Assembly (NCBI GenBank): GCA_937897495.1
Contig: CALCBL010000110.1
Location: 1-7,994 of the forward strand
Length of the DNA stretch: 7,994 nt
Direction of reading: 5' to 3'
From: an uncultured Burkholderiales bacterium
GTDB lineage: Bacteria > Pseudomonadota > Gammaproteobacteria > Burkholderiales > Burkholderiaceae_C
The position numbers and the translations under genes are program-made. Position 1 is the stretch's first letter; each line of letters opens with the position of its first letter. Shown here one piece after another: positions 6,825 to 7,994 of this stretch. The notes under the pieces were generated by a model. It did not search any database. It was not told the origin of the DNA and saw nothing but the letters and a program-made list of their open reading frames with translations.

Positions 6825-7994
6825 CTTGAGCCTCCCCATGAAGCCTCAGCTTGCTGGCCAGCACAAAGCTCAAAAGGCTGGCGCCCCCTCCCAGCAAAGC
6901 CGCTATCCAATAATGGGTCAAATGCCCATTGCCATCGCGACCCAAAATTTGCCCGCCCACCAATGCAGCCAAGCCCATGGCAAGTGACTGAACAGCAGAG
7001 TTCAAGGTCATGAAGCTGCCGCGCCTGCGAGGATCGGCTGCGGCGCCAATCAAGGCCATGCCAGGAATCATGCGGCCGCTCATCACCACAAACAACACAG
7101 ACGAAACCAGCAATACGCCCACCATGGGCAAGTCTGCAGACAAGGTCATGGCCAGCAGTGGCAAGGGCATCAGAAGGGCCAAGCGGCGAAACGCATAGGC
7201 TTTGCCCGCGCGATCTGACCAGTGCCCAATCAAGCGCGCAGAAATCAAGGTGCAAATTCCGCCGGTCAAATAAACATAAGGAATTTGCTCTGGCTTAAAA
7301 CCCGCATTGCCTTGCAAATAAAGCGCGATGTAGGGAATCACCGCAAAACCCGCAAACACCATGCTCGCTGACATGGCATAGGCTCTCAGGTGATTGGGGT
7401 CGACCAACACCAAGCGCAGGTTGGCCAACATGTTCGGTGCTGAGTCGCCAACGGGGTGCGCAGCCAGATGGCCCTTCAAACTTGGCAGCGTTTTGGCAGC
7501 ACCCAGAGCACACACGCTGACCATCAGCGCAATGGCCAAAAATGGCGCATGCCAATTGAAATGCGATGCTAAGAAAAGAGCCAAGGGCACACCCGCTACC
7601 GTGGCCACGGAGAAGGATGTCATGACCACGCCCATCGCTCGACCCCGACGCTCAAACGGAATGACTTCAGCCACGATGGTTTGAGACAAAGCCATCAAGA
7701 CCCCACCAAAAAATCCTGATGCCACCCGCGCCACCATGAGCCACGCAAAGGTGGGGGCGAAGCTGCAAGCCAATGCTGCCGCCCCAAACAAGGGGTACAG
7801 GGTGAGCATCATTCGCTTGCGGCCAAAGCGGTCAATGTAGGTTGCAGCCAAAAGACCTGACAAGCCCGCCGAAAAGGTGTAGGCCGACACCAAGAACCCA
7901 AACTCACTCGCAGAAATGCCAAAGAGCTCTGTCAATTGAGGCCCCAAAGGCATCATGATCATGAAGTCAAGGACGCTGGTGAATTGGATGCTGG
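6820..7994 (-). CDS. MFS transporter, drug/arabinose-efflux-like (N-terminus cut by window edge)
   Basis: Inner-membrane major facilitator superfamily permease, probably proton-coupled efflux; substrate unknown. An ATG at 7960-7962 would give 380 residues, but the frame stays open to the right edge and the extra codons (SIQFTSVLDF before MIMMPLGPQ) read as part of the first membrane helix, so the true start lies outside. Counting from 7962, helices are visible at about 22-44, 51-70, 72-101, 109-131 and 139-156, then a long central cytoplasmic loop, and six more to the C-terminus. The family loop motif is seen as DRFGRKRMM between helices 2 and 3 and weakly as GHWSDRAGK between helices 8 and 9. 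RRGRAMG after helix 4 is also typical. It belongs to the AraJ/DHA1-type group by appearance. It occupies the place where rpoN is found in many relatives and ends 189 bases before hpf. Confidence 0.87.
   Translation of the reverse strand, partial: SIQFTSVLDFMIMMPLGPQLTELFGISASEFGFLVSAYTFSAGLSGLLAATYIDRFGRKRMMLTLYPLFGAAALACSFAPTFAWLMVARVASGFFGGVLMALSQTIVAEVIPFERRGRAMGVVMTSFSVATVAGVPLALFLASHFNWHAPFLAIALMVSVCALGAAKTLPSLKGHLAAHPVGDSAPNMLANLRLVLVDPNHLRAYAMSASMVFAGFAVIPYIALYLQGNAGFKPEQIPYVYLTGGICTLISARLIGHWSDRAGKAYAFRRLALLMPLPLLAMTLSADLPMVGVLLVSSVLFVVMSGRMIPGMALIGAAADPRRRGSFMTLNSAVQSLAMGLAALVGGQILGRDGNGHLTHYWIAALLGGGASLLSFVLASKLRLHGEAQA

Noticed and set aside
6720..6830. CAAGCTTG palindromes repeated near 6723-6730 and 6821-6828
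   Set aside because: The same AAGCTTG word occurs inside ptsN and other short stretches; spacing is irregular and one copy spans the transporter stop codon, so chance is likely.
7394..7684. Plus-strand open frame of 96 codons opposite the MFS gene
   Set aside because: Antisense to membrane-protein sequence that is clearly coding; no recognisable features.

Overview
This window looks like a core-genome segment from a betaproteobacterium, most likely Burkholderiales and probably Comamonadaceae. The evidence is the protein style together with the block leuS-exbD-exbB-dapB-bamE / fur / hprK-ptsN-hpf, which resembles the order I remember for that family. Genus is not resolvable by eye. Base composition is moderate rather than very GC-rich, with many TTG, AAA and TTT codons, which would fit a Limnohabitans- or Rhodoferax-like freshwater member. 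That placement is inference.

Left part (1-4224, all minus strand). Read in transcription order this is bamE, dapB, exbB, exbD, leuS, the last running off the left edge. The first four are tightly packed: bamE and dapB overlap in a TGATG junction, and the dapB-exbB and exbB-exbD gaps are 11 and 19 bases. leuS follows exbD after about 93 bases with no convincing terminator between them. The products are an outer-membrane assembly lipoprotein, a lysine/peptidoglycan precursor enzyme, a proton-driven energising complex for TonB-type transport, and leucyl-tRNA synthetase: a growth and envelope operon.

Middle (4225-4734). A short divergent intergenic region separates bamE from fur, the ferric uptake regulator on the plus strand. 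fur converges on hprK with only 27 bases between the stop codons.

Right part (4762-7994, all minus strand). In transcription order: an MFS transporter cut by the right edge, hpf (ribosome hibernation), a strong intrinsic terminator, ptsN (nitrogen-type phosphotransferase EIIA) and hprK (HPr kinase/phosphorylase). hpf-ptsN-hprK is the conserved regulatory PTS cluster, but rpoN is not beside hpf as it is in many relatives, and rapZ does not follow hprK. hpf has a perfect Shine-Dalgarno site and a leader containing two mutually exclusive hairpins.

I found no RNA genes, CRISPR, insertion sequences, phage genes or an evident new system. The points worth a second look are regulatory: the hpf leader, the terminator that uncouples ptsN-hprK from hpf, and several genes without Shine-Dalgarno sites whose -10-like hexamers sit very close to the start codon.
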